Positions 7,590 through 15,765 are shown, numbered from the stretch's first letter. The stretch: DNA of 64,000 bases from Mesobacillus sp. AQ2 (GCF_030122805.1 NZ_CP126080.1:4035501-4099500); one strand, 5' to 3'. Notes: generated by a model not told the origin, from the sequence alone. Translations and numbers: made by a program.

Positions 7590-8159
7590 CTACATCCTCC
7601 GATTTCTTTTCCTGTTTGTCCAATAATAGTAGCAGACACCCGCCACAACCGCAAAGACCGCCATTGACAGCTGGTACTCTGTTTTCCAGCCCAGCAAGGT
7701 GTGCACCGAATATGCCTCAATGAAGAGTGCAGGGATTTTGCCAATCGTACTTGATACCATGAATGCAGGTGCGCCCATTTTGCTGTAAGAAGCAGCAAGC
7801 GTCACCAGTCCTGAAGGCGCGAATGGGAAAAGCCGCAATAGAATCACCAGGACAAATGCCTCTGTGCCGGCAGTGCCTTTAAGCCGATCCAATCCTTTTA
7901 TTGGTTTGGTGGTGCCGTTGATTTTCTGCGCCAGTTTTTTTACCCCTCTTCGATAAAGAAAAAAGCTGATGATCGCCCCGGCGGCTTCCCCAATGATCGA
8001 AAGAACAAGACCGCCACTAAAGCCAAAATAAAGAATATTAGCAGCCGTCACAAATGCGCTCGGGACCACCCCCATTATTGAAATTGTGATACTGACCGTC
8101 AGACTGATCAAAACTGCGATCCAGACAGGCTGTCCAGATAGAGTATCTAATAATGCCAT
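7590..8159 (-). CDS. TVP38/TMEM64 (VTT-domain) family membrane protein
   Basis: This 189-residue protein has about five hydrophobic segments. It carries the VTT-domain pattern: a glycine-rich reentrant-like stretch (GVVPSAFVTAANILYFGFSG), then FVLVILLRLFPFAPSGLVTLAA with the conserved Arg, and IGKIPALFIEAY. Relatives are DedA-like proteins implicated in lipid scrambling or membrane homeostasis. The stop lies 3 bp before the start of the lipoprotein gene at 7586. It is one of three VTT-domain genes in the window, with 14451 and 45176. Confidence 0.82.
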   Translation of the reverse strand: MALLDTLSGQPVWIAVLISLTVSITISIMGVVPSAFVTAANILYFGFSGGLVLSIIGEAAGAIISFFLYRRGVKKLAQKINGTTKPIKGLDRLKGTAGTEAFVLVILLRLFPFAPSGLVTLAASYSKMGAPAFMVSSTIGKIPALFIEAYSVHTLLGWKTEYQLSMAVFAVVAGVCYYYWTNRKRNRRM

Positions 8160-8264
8160 TTATTATCCTCCGGAAAAAGTACAATAATTTGTCACTGCTT
8201 CTGCTAAGTTTTTGCACACTGTCCGGCTAAAATTTACTTATAAACGAAAGGAGCTGACCTGAAG

Positions 8265-8522
8265 ATGAAAAAACTGTCGTTAAGTTTATTAAGCGCAGCC
8301 ATAATCCTTGGAGCCAGTACCGCCGCCTTGGCGGAAGAAGGAACAGAAGGAAAAGGCGTATTCAATTTTGGCCAGATGAAGCCGCTTATCGAAAAAATGC
8401 ATCCCGGCTTGTCCGATGAAGAGGTCAAGCAAATGTACAATGACTGCCACGGAACAAACGGTGCCATGCCGAGCAAAAACTTCAATATGATGAACGGGAG
8501 CCATATGGATATCGTAGACTGA
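8265..8522 (+). CDS. Small secreted protein, function unknown
   Basis: This 85-residue protein has a clear signal peptide (KKLSLSLLSAAIILGASTAALA, cut near residue 23). The mature part of about 60 residues is acidic and contains FNFGQMKPLIEKMHPGLS and a single Cys in YNDCHGTNGAMP. GAAAGGAGCTG lies upstream of the ATG. I believe similar short exported proteins occur in other Bacillus species but know no function. It stands alone, divergent from the VTT gene. Confidence 0.7.
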   Translation: MKKLSLSLLSAAIILGASTAALAEEGTEGKGVFNFGQMKPLIEKMHPGLSDEEVKQMYNDCHGTNGAMPSKNFNMMNGSHMDIVD

Positions 8523-8547
8523 AAACCGAGGCTATTCCACATCAAAT

Positions 8548-8573
8548 AAGGTTCTGGAGAAATCCAGAGCCTT
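8548..8573 (+). terminator. Hairpin after the small secreted protein gene
   Basis: AAGGTTCTGG (8548-8557) pairs with CCAGAGCCTT (8564-8573) with one mismatch. Only a short T stretch follows, so terminator activity is uncertain. Confidence 0.45.
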
Positions 8574-8615
8574 TCACTATGTACTTGTTCTATTCTAGCT
8601 GAAATCTTTGCATAA

Positions 8616-8799
8616 GGTTGTTTTCGTAAAGATTGTTGTTAAAATCTTAAAGCCGATTTTAACGTGCTATAAAGCCATTTTGCAGTTCGTTTTTAAGTGT
8701 GCAAGCTCTTTTCTCATAATAAGCTTTAATTTTATGCAGAAAACTAGGTCATTAAATCCCATTTTGTAATCAATAGCAACATAGTTTGAGAAAAGAGCC
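8616..8799 (+). mobile_element. 184-bp MITE, copy 2, with 8-bp target duplication
   Basis: Same length, orientation and near-identical sequence as 3791-3974. The flanking direct repeat is TTGCATAA at 8608-8615 and 8800-8807, different from copy 1, which shows two separate insertions. It occupies most of the gap between the small secreted protein and the pheromone precursor gene. Confidence 0.85.
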
Positions 8800-8840
8800 T
8801 TGCATAAAAACATGAAGAAAAAGGTTTCCCCTTCAACATG

Positions 8841-8874
8841 AAAAAACAACCTGACCTAATCGGTCCAGGCTGTC
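8841..8874 (-). terminator. Terminator of the PlcR/PapR-like operon
   Basis: On the minus strand, ACAGCCTG pairs with CAGGTTGT (one mismatch, G-U possible) and is followed by TTTTTTC. It lies 13 bp beyond the precursor stop codon. Confidence 0.65.
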
Positions 8875-8886
8875 TCAAATCATTTC

Positions 8887-9264
8887 TTACACTAATCCTT
8901 CAACTTGACTATGCTGTGACGGCAGGTCGGCTATAATTGTCCCGCTCTGCGAATGCTGTGAGGGAAGATCTGCTGCCAATGTTCCTTGTTGAGTGTGCTG
9001 TGATGGCAGGTCTGCTACGATTGTCCCGTTCTGCGAGTGCTGCGAGGGAAGATCTGCTACCAATGTTCCTTCTTGTGCATGCTGTGACGGCAGGTCTGCC
9101 AGGGTGACTCCATCGCCTGAATGTTGTGATGGCAATCCGGCTATGGTTGTACCACTTGGCGCGTGTTGTGATGGCAAATCGGCCAGGCTCCTATCTTCAG
9201 AATCCCAACCAGATACACCAGCAAAAAATGCAGCAAAAATGGTCATCAGTATTATTCTGTTCAT
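8887..9264 (-). CDS. PapR-like pheromone precursor with seven tandem peptide units
   Basis: This 125-residue protein has a hydrophobic signal (residues 4-19) followed by seven exact 14-residue repeats (residues 27-124). LPSQH falls at 30-34, 44-48, 58-62, 72-76, 86-90, 100-104 and 114-118. Six units read ADLPSQH and one reads AGLPSQH, each followed by a Ser/Thr/Ala-Gln-rich linker with Gly. B. cereus-group PapR ends in one heptapeptide of the ADLPFEF type, so these look like repeated PapR-like signals. The gene lies 41 bp after a PlcR-like regulator on the same strand, the order known for plcR-papR. GAGGAGG precedes the ATG. Processing and signal activity are inferred. Confidence 0.75.
   Translation of the reverse strand: MNRIILMTIFAAFFAGVSGWDSEDRSLADLPSQHAPSGTTIAGLPSQHSGDGVTLADLPSQHAQEGTLVADLPSQHSQNGTIVADLPSQHTQQGTLAADLPSQHSQSGTIIADLPSQHSQVEGLV
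8893..9186 (-). repeat. Seven 42-bp coding repeats in the pheromone precursor
   Basis: The region is 7 x 42 bp, in frame, each encoding xADLPSQH plus a six-residue linker. Linker codons vary while LPSQH is kept in every unit, which suggests selection on the peptide rather than recent DNA duplication alone. Confidence 0.85.
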
Positions 9265-9305
9265 TTTATCCTCCTCTGCCTCTGGCTAAAAAGTTAAAGG
9301 GTGTA

Positions 9306-10193
9306 TCAGCAATATTTCAATAATTTTTCCATTTCAGTTTCTACTAGACTGGCAAACTTCTCATTCTTCTGGAGCCTGAAAATCATGACTGCTTTTTCGA
9401 GATATTCCTTCCCTTTGTTTTCTTTACCCAATTTAATAAAATTCATGCCTGATTGGTAATAAAGTTCTCCAAATAAATACATATTTTCTTCATATATACA
9501 ATTATCGATTCCTTTGCTGCAGTATATGAGTGATTCCTCATATCTCTCCAGCTTTGACAGTGCCTGGGCGAGACCGTAAAGAATCCTTAGCCAGATGCTT
9601 GAATCCTGGACTTGAGGCAGTTCTGTCAGCTGGTTCAGGGCCTTCAGAAAAAGCTCCACTGCCTTGTCAAGGTTCCCGCTGTCCTTTTCAATAATGGCCA
9701 TACTGGTCAAAATCTCAATTTCACGTTCGCTCATACTAGCCTGTTCCTGATGAGTCATGGCCAATGCCTGACCAAGCAAGCCGATTGATTTCTGTCTATC
9801 TCCCTCAAGGTAATAGCTGCATATCCCCTGGTGCCATACCAGAAACTGATTGAAAGACGTATGCTTAAAAAGCTGATTATCCTGCTCCTTTTGGAGGATT
9901 TCATCAATAGCAGCATAATCACGCTCTCTTTTATACTTTTTGATTAACTCCGTGACAGCGATGGCGTAATTGTATGTATCAGACGAAGCGATATCGAAAA
10001 AATGGTTAAGCTCTACTTCAAGCTTTGAAGCCATCTTATATAATTGATCAATTGTTGGATATTTCTCTTCTTTTTCAAATTGAATGATATCCTCTTCAGA
10101 ACATATACCTGCAGCCAACTGTGCCTCAGTCAATCCTTTAAAAACTCTTGAAGACTTAAGTATCTTTCCGAAGTTATATCCAACCAGGCCCAT
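9306..10193 (-). CDS. PlcR-like RNPP-family transcription regulator
   Basis: This 295-residue protein has an N-terminal XRE helix-turn-helix (about 8-65) and a TPR region (about 75-290). Stretches such as FNQFLVWHQG, RYEESLIYCSKGI and LFGELYYQSG closely follow remembered PlcR segments (FQQFLQWQ, RYEESLYQVNKAI, IGQLYYQRG). RNPP proteins bind an imported peptide with the TPRs and then bind DNA. The pheromone-like gene lies 41 bp downstream. A weak promoter-like pair (TTTACG and TATAAT, 15 bp apart) lies at 10224-10250 on the minus strand. I did not see a clear PlcR box nearby, so the operator may differ. The targets are unknown. Confidence 0.82.
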   Translation of the reverse strand: MGLVGYNFGKILKSSRVFKGLTEAQLAAGICSEEDIIQFEKEEKYPTIDQLYKMASKLEVELNHFFDIASSDTYNYAIAVTELIKKYKRERDYAAIDEILQKEQDNQLFKHTSFNQFLVWHQGICSYYLEGDRQKSIGLLGQALAMTHQEQASMSEREIEILTSMAIIEKDSGNLDKAVELFLKALNQLTELPQVQDSSIWLRILYGLAQALSKLERYEESLIYCSKGIDNCIYEENMYLFGELYYQSGMNFIKLGKENKGKEYLEKAVMIFRLQKNEKFASLVETEMEKLLKYC

Positions 10194-10265
10194 CCCTACA
10201 CCCCATTTTTACGTGATTATTTTATTATATATTATCATAGTGTTCGTAAAATTTAAAAATTTGCA

Positions 10266-10283
10266 CCAGCCTGAAATGGCTGG
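10266..10283 (-). terminator. Likely terminator of the germination operon
   Basis: CCAGCC and GGCTGG flank TGAAAT. On the minus strand this is followed by a T-rich stretch (TGCAAATTTTT). The stem is only 6 bp. Confidence 0.5.
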
Positions 10284-10288
10284 CACAT

Positions 10289-10444
10289 TCATTGATAGGA
10301 AAAATAATGGAGTGCTATGCAAGACAAAGACAAAAGGACGATAACAATAGCTCCAACCTTGTTTTTTTGCCGCCAAAGCGTTATACCAAATAATAAATAA
10401 TACAATATGATAAAAGCTATGGCGATCCACATAATCAGTACCAT
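10289..10444 (-). CDS. Small two-helix membrane protein, fourth gene of the ger operon
   Basis: The 51-codon frame starts with the ATG that directly follows the TAG of the GerC gene (TAGATG), which suggests coupled translation. The product has two hydrophobic helices (about 2-22 and 31-48) around a basic loop WRQKNK. Small two-helix D subunits are known beside some GerA-type receptors and modulate germination. This frame fits that role better than a longer overlapping frame starting at 10430, which lacks such placement. Confidence 0.65.
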   Translation of the reverse strand: MVLIMWIAIAFIILYYLLFGITLWRQKNKVGAIVIVLLSLSCIALHYFSYQ

Positions 10445-11701
10445 CTAATCCCTCACTTCTTCAAGGTCAGGCAGCTTCGTCTGGCGTCCAAATTCACCAA
10501 ATCGAATGGAGACATTCACCTTAACTGCTGCATCAGGATAGGTGTGCATCCAGTCAAATTCACGGAATTCCCGGAGGGTGGCAAACTCCTTCCTCATCGG
10601 TATGGATAAATCGAATGTATCTCCTTTTAATTCTTCCTGACTATAGACTATAAAATCGGTGAAGTTTTTTCCTATTGCAGCCGTAAGAGATTTTTTAAGC
10701 TTCTTGACCTTGTCACGGTTCTTTGCGTAATTGGTCATGCTTGGGTCGCTGTATACTTCTATAAATAAAGGAACCTCAATTTCAATGGTTGGCCGGCCAT
10801 TTCCGGTAATCAGCTTAAATTTATTGCTTTTTTTTTGAGAAATTCTTAAGCTCAGCTTATATCGCTCATCAAAAGGGTCTTGGACTGCGGTCAGGATATC
10901 CTCGGTAGTCCAGGTATTGTCTAATAGACTTGATATCCTTGTCTCTTCCCCGGTTATTTTGCCAATCATCATTCCTTCTTTGAATACAGCAGATCCCATG
11001 AACTGGGCATTATTTGTCGTGCCTTTTACTTGAATCTCACCCGCCATGAGGTCATCATCGGTCGTTTCCATTTCATCTTTTTCCACTTTTTTGGTGGTAG
11101 CGTATATCGCCAGAAATAAATCGGCATCGCTTTCAGTGACCCGGAAAAAACTATTCAAGTCTGCTTCGGGAATCATGCCAGTCTCCTGCCCTCTTTCGAT
11201 CATCAGTTCTAAAAATTTATGCGGCCTGGTTTCAATTCTTGGTTGATTAAATTTGATGAAGTCTGCCGCATCCTCCCGGGTGACTAATAATTGCGCGCTT
11301 CGCTTAATTTCCCGATCCTTAGTTGCACTGTAGATGACCCTGATAAAATCCGGGTCTCTGGCTAATTCTTCTGAAACGATAAGCACCTGAAGCAGGTCAT
11401 AGGATATTTCCTTCGCCACCACAGTATTGGCTGTATTGCGCGATGAAATAAAATCATCAGCAACCAAAGTCACAATTTCCTGCGGCGGCTCATTCGCTCC
11501 GCCAGCAGTCTGCTGGGAACCCACCTCCGGATTTGCAATCAGGTATGTGACTCTAACCTTTCCTTCTGCTTTATGCTTATCAAGTCCTATACCAATGACA
11601 TATGCCTTATCATCCAGTTCCTTGTGATCCCAGCATCCCGCCAGGCTCAAAGTGATAGCCGAGAGGATTGCCACTTTAATGATTATAGAGTGAATTTTCA
11701 T
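10445..11701 (-). CDS. GerAC-family germinant receptor lipoprotein (C subunit)
   Basis: This 418-residue protein has a lipoprotein signal peptide ending in SLAGC (Cys near residue 23), followed by WDHKELDDKAYVIGIGLD, the hallmark start of GerAC/GerKC/GerBC subunits. It should be anchored on the outer face of the spore inner membrane and assemble with the A and B subunits to sense nutrients. Its start overlaps the end of the B-subunit gene by 26 bp. Which receptor type (gerA, gerB, gerK or ynd-like) cannot be assigned from sequence alone. Confidence 0.9.
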   Translation of the reverse strand: MKIHSIIIKVAILSAITLSLAGCWDHKELDDKAYVIGIGLDKHKAEGKVRVTYLIANPEVGSQQTAGGANEPPQEIVTLVADDFISSRNTANTVVAKEISYDLLQVLIVSEELARDPDFIRVIYSATKDREIKRSAQLLVTREDAADFIKFNQPRIETRPHKFLELMIERGQETGMIPEADLNSFFRVTESDADLFLAIYATTKKVEKDEMETTDDDLMAGEIQVKGTTNNAQFMGSAVFKEGMMIGKITGEETRISSLLDNTWTTEDILTAVQDPFDERYKLSLRISQKKSNKFKLITGNGRPTIEIEVPLFIEVYSDPSMTNYAKNRDKVKKLKKSLTAAIGKNFTDFIVYSQEELKGDTFDLSIPMRKEFATLREFREFDWMHTYPDAAVKVNVSIRFGEFGRQTKLPDLEEVRD

Positions 11702-12785
11702 TCTTAAAATCCCCCCGAATTTTCGCCACTACCCACATTAATGGCGGCATCATCATAAAAGCAGGACTCAAGACGACAAGTACTTTTTCCCTCAGCGAGT
11801 AGAGGGTGATCGATGGGGCATCAGGTAACAATCCCATCAGCAAGATGATGGTTGCGATCAAAGGAATGAGATATTCAAACTCATTAATTTTAAGAACGCC
11901 TCCCAGGAATATGGCGATTAGGTATAGATAAAACGAAAAACGGATAAAAGTCGCGACCAGCCAAAAGGGAAAAAATAAGGTTTCTACGTTGGCCAAGAAT
12001 CCTATTTGAATATATCTGATTGTTTCATGGAAAGGATAGTTCAGCATTTCTGCAGTAGTATAATCAAATAAAACGACAAAGGCAACAAGCGCCAGGCTCA
12101 TTTCTACTGTTAAAAAACCCAGACCAATGAGTGTGCCTTTTTTCATTTCCTTATATGAAGTCACGACAGGCATAATAAGGGCAAGAAAGAAAAAATCAAC
12201 AAATATTGAGACATTTTTCACGGAAGATTTTGCAACTTCGAGCGGCCCTTCACCCCACAAAGGGAAAAGATAACCTAGTGTTCCTTCGCGAAAAGTAAAA
12301 ATCAGGGCGATGAACAAGGTAATCTTGATGTATGGCAGCAAAAGCCAGGATACAGCGCCTATCTGTTCTATGCCCCTCTTTGCTCCATAAGCGCAAATAA
12401 CCATTAAAATGATATAAAGAATGACTGCTGGTGTTTTCGTGAAATACATCGTGCCAATTATGTCGACGTAGGTACCTGAGTCTGCAATCACTGCTGCTGT
12501 CCCGCCAATTATCAACAGAAGAGATAGTATATTCCCTAAAAATTTCCCAAAAAGGTGCAATAAAATTTCATGCAGGTTTTTACCTTTATGAGCTGAATAC
12601 ACTTTTATTAAAAAAAGGATCGGCAGAAGTGAAAGAAGGCCAATCAGCAACGTTGCTATCCAGCCGGCATTTTTGGCATTTTCATAAATAATCGCAGGGG
12701 TGTCATCACTCAACTTCGCTCCAATGGTCAACGAGATAATAGCGAAATATTCTTTTATGCCAATTTTCCCCTTATCCTGTTTCAT
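11676..12785 (-). CDS. GerAB-family germinant receptor permease (B subunit)
   Basis: This 369-residue protein has about ten hydrophobic segments and belongs to the APC-like spore germination permeases; the N terminus IGIKEYFAIISLTIGAKLSDD is typical. GerAB is known to hold the amino-acid ligand site. It starts 3 bp after the A-subunit stop and overlaps the C-subunit gene by 26 bp, giving the standard A-B-C order. Expression in the forespore under sigma G is expected from the family; I did not confirm a promoter. Confidence 0.9.
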   Translation of the reverse strand: MKQDKGKIGIKEYFAIISLTIGAKLSDDTPAIIYENAKNAGWIATLLIGLLSLLPILFLIKVYSAHKGKNLHEILLHLFGKFLGNILSLLLIIGGTAAVIADSGTYVDIIGTMYFTKTPAVILYIILMVICAYGAKRGIEQIGAVSWLLLPYIKITLFIALIFTFREGTLGYLFPLWGEGPLEVAKSSVKNVSIFVDFFFLALIMPVVTSYKEMKKGTLIGLGFLTVEMSLALVAFVVLFDYTTAEMLNYPFHETIRYIQIGFLANVETLFFPFWLVATFIRFSFYLYLIAIFLGGVLKINEFEYLIPLIATIILLMGLLPDAPSITLYSLREKVLVVLSPAFMMMPPLMWVVAKIRGDFKNENSLYNH

Positions 12786-12788
12786 CGC

Positions 12789-14333
12789 CTATTCTCCATT
12801 AGTCTTTTTTTGTAGATCTGCACTTTTCAAGAAGCCTGGCCTCAAGATTTCATTTTTCGTCAGCCTGCGGAAAATTGTATCATTCGATGACTTGTAATTT
12901 GGTGACATAGGCGCTAAATACGGCACACCAAATGACTTGATTGAAACCATATAGAATAGCCCACCGACAAACATTGCAGTCATACCATAAATGCCCATCA
13001 TCGACGCACTCAGGATAAATAGAAAGCGCATCAGTCTTACGGCGAAGTTCAAACTTATATCACTGACTGCAAACGAGCTGAGACCACCGAGAGCGACGAC
13101 AATAATGACAATCGGACTAATGATATTCGCTTCAACGGCTGCCTGGCCAAGAATAAGTGCTCCAACTATTCCGATCGTCGGCCCTATTGGACTTGGCACT
13201 CGCAACCCAGCTTCCCTGATCAATTCAAAGGCCAATTCCATGATCAAAATTTCAATCACCGCAGGGAAAGGAACCTTTTCCCGTGAAGCGGCAATTGCAA
13301 GGAGCAAGTCTGGCGGAATCATTTCAGCATGGTAAGTGGTAATCGATATGTAAATAGCAGATGTGAAAATCGTGATAAAAAGAGCTGCCATTCTTAACGC
13401 TCTCGTAAAGTTTCCATAAAAGAACCTAAGATAGTGATCCTCAGGAGTGTGAAAAAAAGCCCAAAATGTTGCAGGGAGAACAAGACTATCTGGTGAGTTA
13501 TCCATTAATAGAACGATATAACCATCCTCTAAAAAAGAGGCTGCCCTGTCAGGCCTCTCTGTCGAAAGAAGACTTGGAAATAATGAATAATTCCTTTCCT
13601 CAATATATTCTTCAAGCAGCGATAAGTTCTGGATGGCATTCACCTGAAGGCTCCCCAATCGTTCCTTGATGTTGTCAACCAGCTTTTCATTGGCAAGTCC
13701 GCGAATATAAACGATGTACACATCATTGTGTGAACGTTGCGAGACTTCAACGGCTTCCACTATCAAGTTCTCATTTTTGATTTTCTTCCTGAGCAGCGAG
13801 ATATTGACTACGACCTTTTCATTAAAAGCCTCTTTCGGTCCCTTGATTAAGATTTCACTGTCCGGCTTTTCGATTGCCCTGCTCTGGAAATCTGGACAAT
13901 CAAGAACATATCCCCATGCTTCCCCATCCAATATGAGCAGGGCGTTTCCTTTATTCAAATCCTTTACGGCATCCTTGAACACATTTATTTCATGGACCAT
14001 CTGGATGGAAACTACATCCTTCACCTTTTTATTTGCTGATGTATTTTCTGCCAGGGGCTTGAGGATGTTCTCTTCTATACTCTTAACATCTGAGATCGTG
14101 CTGATGAAGATGAGGGCAGCATTTTTTCCGAAGCCCTCAAGGTACATTTCGCGCAATTTTACATCCTTGTTGTCAGGAATACTGTACAGTTTCCTGATCA
14201 CCGACAGATTGTCTTCGAGTCTCCCTGAGAACTTCTGATCCTTTAATGCAGACTGCTCTCCGACCAGCTTCTCCGCTGAGCGAGGAGGTTGTTTCTGCTG
14301 TTTTTTGAACAGCCTGAGCATTTCCTTTAACAT
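12789..14333 (-). CDS. GerAA-family germinant receptor (A subunit)
   Basis: This 514-residue protein has a soluble N-terminal half (about 1-290) with SVIRKLYSIPDNKDVKLREMYL and a C-terminal membrane half with about five helices containing EILIMELAFELIREAGLRVPSP, the conserved GerA core. GerA subunits are reported to form the ion-conducting channel of the receptor. This is the first gene of the operon and starts at an ATG with GGGAG 9-13 bases upstream. The N-terminal Lys/Gln-rich stretch (residues 8-20) is common in the family. Confidence 0.9.
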   Translation of the reverse strand: MLKEMLRLFKKQQKQPPRSAEKLVGEQSALKDQKFSGRLEDNLSVIRKLYSIPDNKDVKLREMYLEGFGKNAALIFISTISDVKSIEENILKPLAENTSANKKVKDVVSIQMVHEINVFKDAVKDLNKGNALLILDGEAWGYVLDCPDFQSRAIEKPDSEILIKGPKEAFNEKVVVNISLLRKKIKNENLIVEAVEVSQRSHNDVYIVYIRGLANEKLVDNIKERLGSLQVNAIQNLSLLEEYIEERNYSLFPSLLSTERPDRAASFLEDGYIVLLMDNSPDSLVLPATFWAFFHTPEDHYLRFFYGNFTRALRMAALFITIFTSAIYISITTYHAEMIPPDLLLAIAASREKVPFPAVIEILIMELAFELIREAGLRVPSPIGPTIGIVGALILGQAAVEANIISPIVIIVVALGGLSSFAVSDISLNFAVRLMRFLFILSASMMGIYGMTAMFVGGLFYMVSIKSFGVPYLAPMSPNYKSSNDTIFRRLTKNEILRPGFLKSADLQKKTNGE

Positions 14334-14421
14334 ATTGAATCTACTCCCTGCCCGTGCGGTTGGCTTATTTCCTTATCTTAACTTTTACTAAACTCCTATG
14401 ATTTATGAGTTTTAACCATAT

Positions 14422-14448
14422 AAAAAAGCTCAGGAAGTTTCCTGAGCT
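14422..14448 (-). terminator. Terminator of the dedA-like gene at 14451
   Basis: AGCTCAGGAA and TTCCTGAGCT form a 10-bp perfect stem with a two-base loop. On the minus strand TTTTTT follows directly. Confidence 0.88.
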
Positions 14449-14450
14449 GA

Positions 14451-15050
14451 TCAAACCTTAGTTTTTTTCCGTGCTGCCAATAAATAGACGGCTCCTGCCC
14501 CCAGTGCAATGATGCTGAGGGGAATTATGTATGGCCTGGCCACGTCCTTGATGCCAGACCAGTTCTCGCCAAGGACAATGCCGAGATAAAGGAAAAATAT
14601 CGTCCATGGAATCATCGCAGCTACAGTATACAGCGTGAACTTGATGGCCGACATGCCAGCAATCCCGGCAGGTATCGATATCGCATGCCTCACGACCGGA
14701 ATGAATCTTGCCGAAAAAATAACCCCTGGTCCATATTGATCGAACCATTTTTCCGATACTTCAAGATGGTGTTTGTTGATCAATAAGTATTTCCCGTACT
14801 TCTCAAGCATCGGGCGCCCGCCCAAATAACCAAGCCAATAAAGAAAAAGCTGTGCCATCGTCCCGCCGATGGTGCCCGCGACCACTGCCCCTGTAAACCC
14901 AATGGTTCCCTCAGAAATCATATACCCACCATATCCAAGGACAATTTCACTTGGGATGATCTCAAGCATCAACCCGAGGGCAATTCCTAAGTATCCTAGG
15001 CTCGACAGCCAGTCCAAAACATTCATAATGAATGCATGCATTTTTTTCAC
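14451..15050 (-). CDS. DedA family membrane protein
   Basis: This 199-residue protein has the DedA/VTT layout: an acidic EIIPSEIVLGYGGYMI early segment, GGTMAQLFLYWLGYLGGRP, then FSARFIPVVRHAISIPAGIAGMS with the conserved Arg and Pro-Ala-Gly, and a final pair of helices. DedA proteins act in the membrane and are linked to lipid carrier recycling, membrane potential and antimicrobial resistance. It is a single gene with its own terminator. It differs from the other DedA gene at 45176, so the two are paralogs rather than a recent duplication. Confidence 0.88.
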   Translation of the reverse strand: MKKMHAFIMNVLDWLSSLGYLGIALGLMLEIIPSEIVLGYGGYMISEGTIGFTGAVVAGTIGGTMAQLFLYWLGYLGGRPMLEKYGKYLLINKHHLEVSEKWFDQYGPGVIFSARFIPVVRHAISIPAGIAGMSAIKFTLYTVAAMIPWTIFFLYLGIVLGENWSGIKDVARPYIIPLSIIALGAGAVYLLAARKKTKV

Positions 15051-15130
15051 TCCAATTCGATTGCATCTTCTCTTTTAAAAATATATTGAACAATGTACAA
15101 GTTTATCTCTATTTTTCACTAAACAGAACA

Positions 15131-15244
15131 AAAAGCGTAAGAGCCTCGTTCAGCCCCGACAAGCGCTGGAGGGCCGACCGGTGAAATCGTTCTTTGACTT
15201 CATTGGGCGGACCGAAGCGACTCGAGGGGCTAGGCGCTGGAGCT
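15131..15244 (-). repeat. Palindromic intergenic repeat, copy 2
   Basis: Inverse-orientation homologue of 4026-4140. Read on the minus strand it begins AGCTCCAGCGCCTAGCCCC and ends near TTACGCTTTTT. The inner GAAGTCAAAGAACGA segment and GGTCGGCCCTCCA are shared. It fills the gap between the dedA-like gene and the terminator of the next minus-strand gene. Confidence 0.75.
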
Positions 15245-15306
15245 AGATTAAGAATACTACATATATTTATCCACACCTAAACAATTTTCTAATTTCATAA
15301 ACAATG

Positions 15307-15337
15307 AAAAAGAACCCGCCATTATGACAGGTTCTTT
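15307..15337 (-). terminator. Terminator of the small membrane protein gene at 15350
   Basis: On the minus strand AAAGAACC and GGTTCTTT pair around a 13-base loop, followed by TTC. Confidence 0.75.
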
Positions 15338-15349
15338 GAAAGAGAAGCG

Positions 15350-15553
15350 TCAGCTGCGCCAACCGCCTCTTAGCAGTACCCTCAAGCCGATAAAAATGAT
15401 GACGAAAGCGAAAAGTACGATAACAATGACACCTATAATGACGAAAATGCCTCCCGTAAGAGTCAACAGCATTGGACCATATTGAATCAATGCCCATCCA
15501 GCGACCATACAGGCGAGAAATAACAAAATGTTCGATCCCCAATTAAATGACAT
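15350..15553 (-). CDS. Small two-helix membrane protein, function unknown
   Basis: This 67-residue protein starts at the ATG at 15553 because GGAGGGA lies 6 bases upstream; a longer reading from 15583 lacks this support. Two long hydrophobic helices (about 8-28 and 32-56) end in a basic tail LRVLLRGGWRS. No family is recognised. It is a single gene between the intergenic palindrome and the yugO-like gene. Confidence 0.65.
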   Translation of the reverse strand: MSFNWGSNILLFLACMVAGWALIQYGPMLLTLTGGIFVIIGVIVIVLFAFVIIFIGLRVLLRGGWRS

Positions 15554-15765
15554 CTGATAATCCCTCCTTTCCCTATTCAGCATATGTCAGGAATAAGTAT
15601 TGGTACGGGCTAATGAACTATTATGACTTTTTTGTGTAAAAAAGATTTTGCTCGACAAGAATAGAATTACATAAATTTTCCTAAGTCTGTTTTTCGATAG
15701 GGAAAAAAGGGAAAAGTAATTATTGCTTTCATACATATTGCGAGAATGAAAGAGGAGGAATAAAA

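Noticed and set aside
8993-9289. Cys-rich 98-codon frame opposite the pheromone gene
   Set aside because: It is the antisense of the 42-bp coding repeats and has no start-site support. The sense protein has a signal peptide, a ribosome site and an operon context.
10194-10260. PlcR box upstream of the PlcR-like gene
   Set aside because: TATGATAATATATAAT looks similar at first, but the TATGNA-N4-TNCATA pattern fails at the inner A and the whole right half.
10209-10430. 73-codon frame after the GerC gene
   Set aside because: It overlaps the 51-codon frame that begins directly at the GerC stop, and its second half is not membrane-like.
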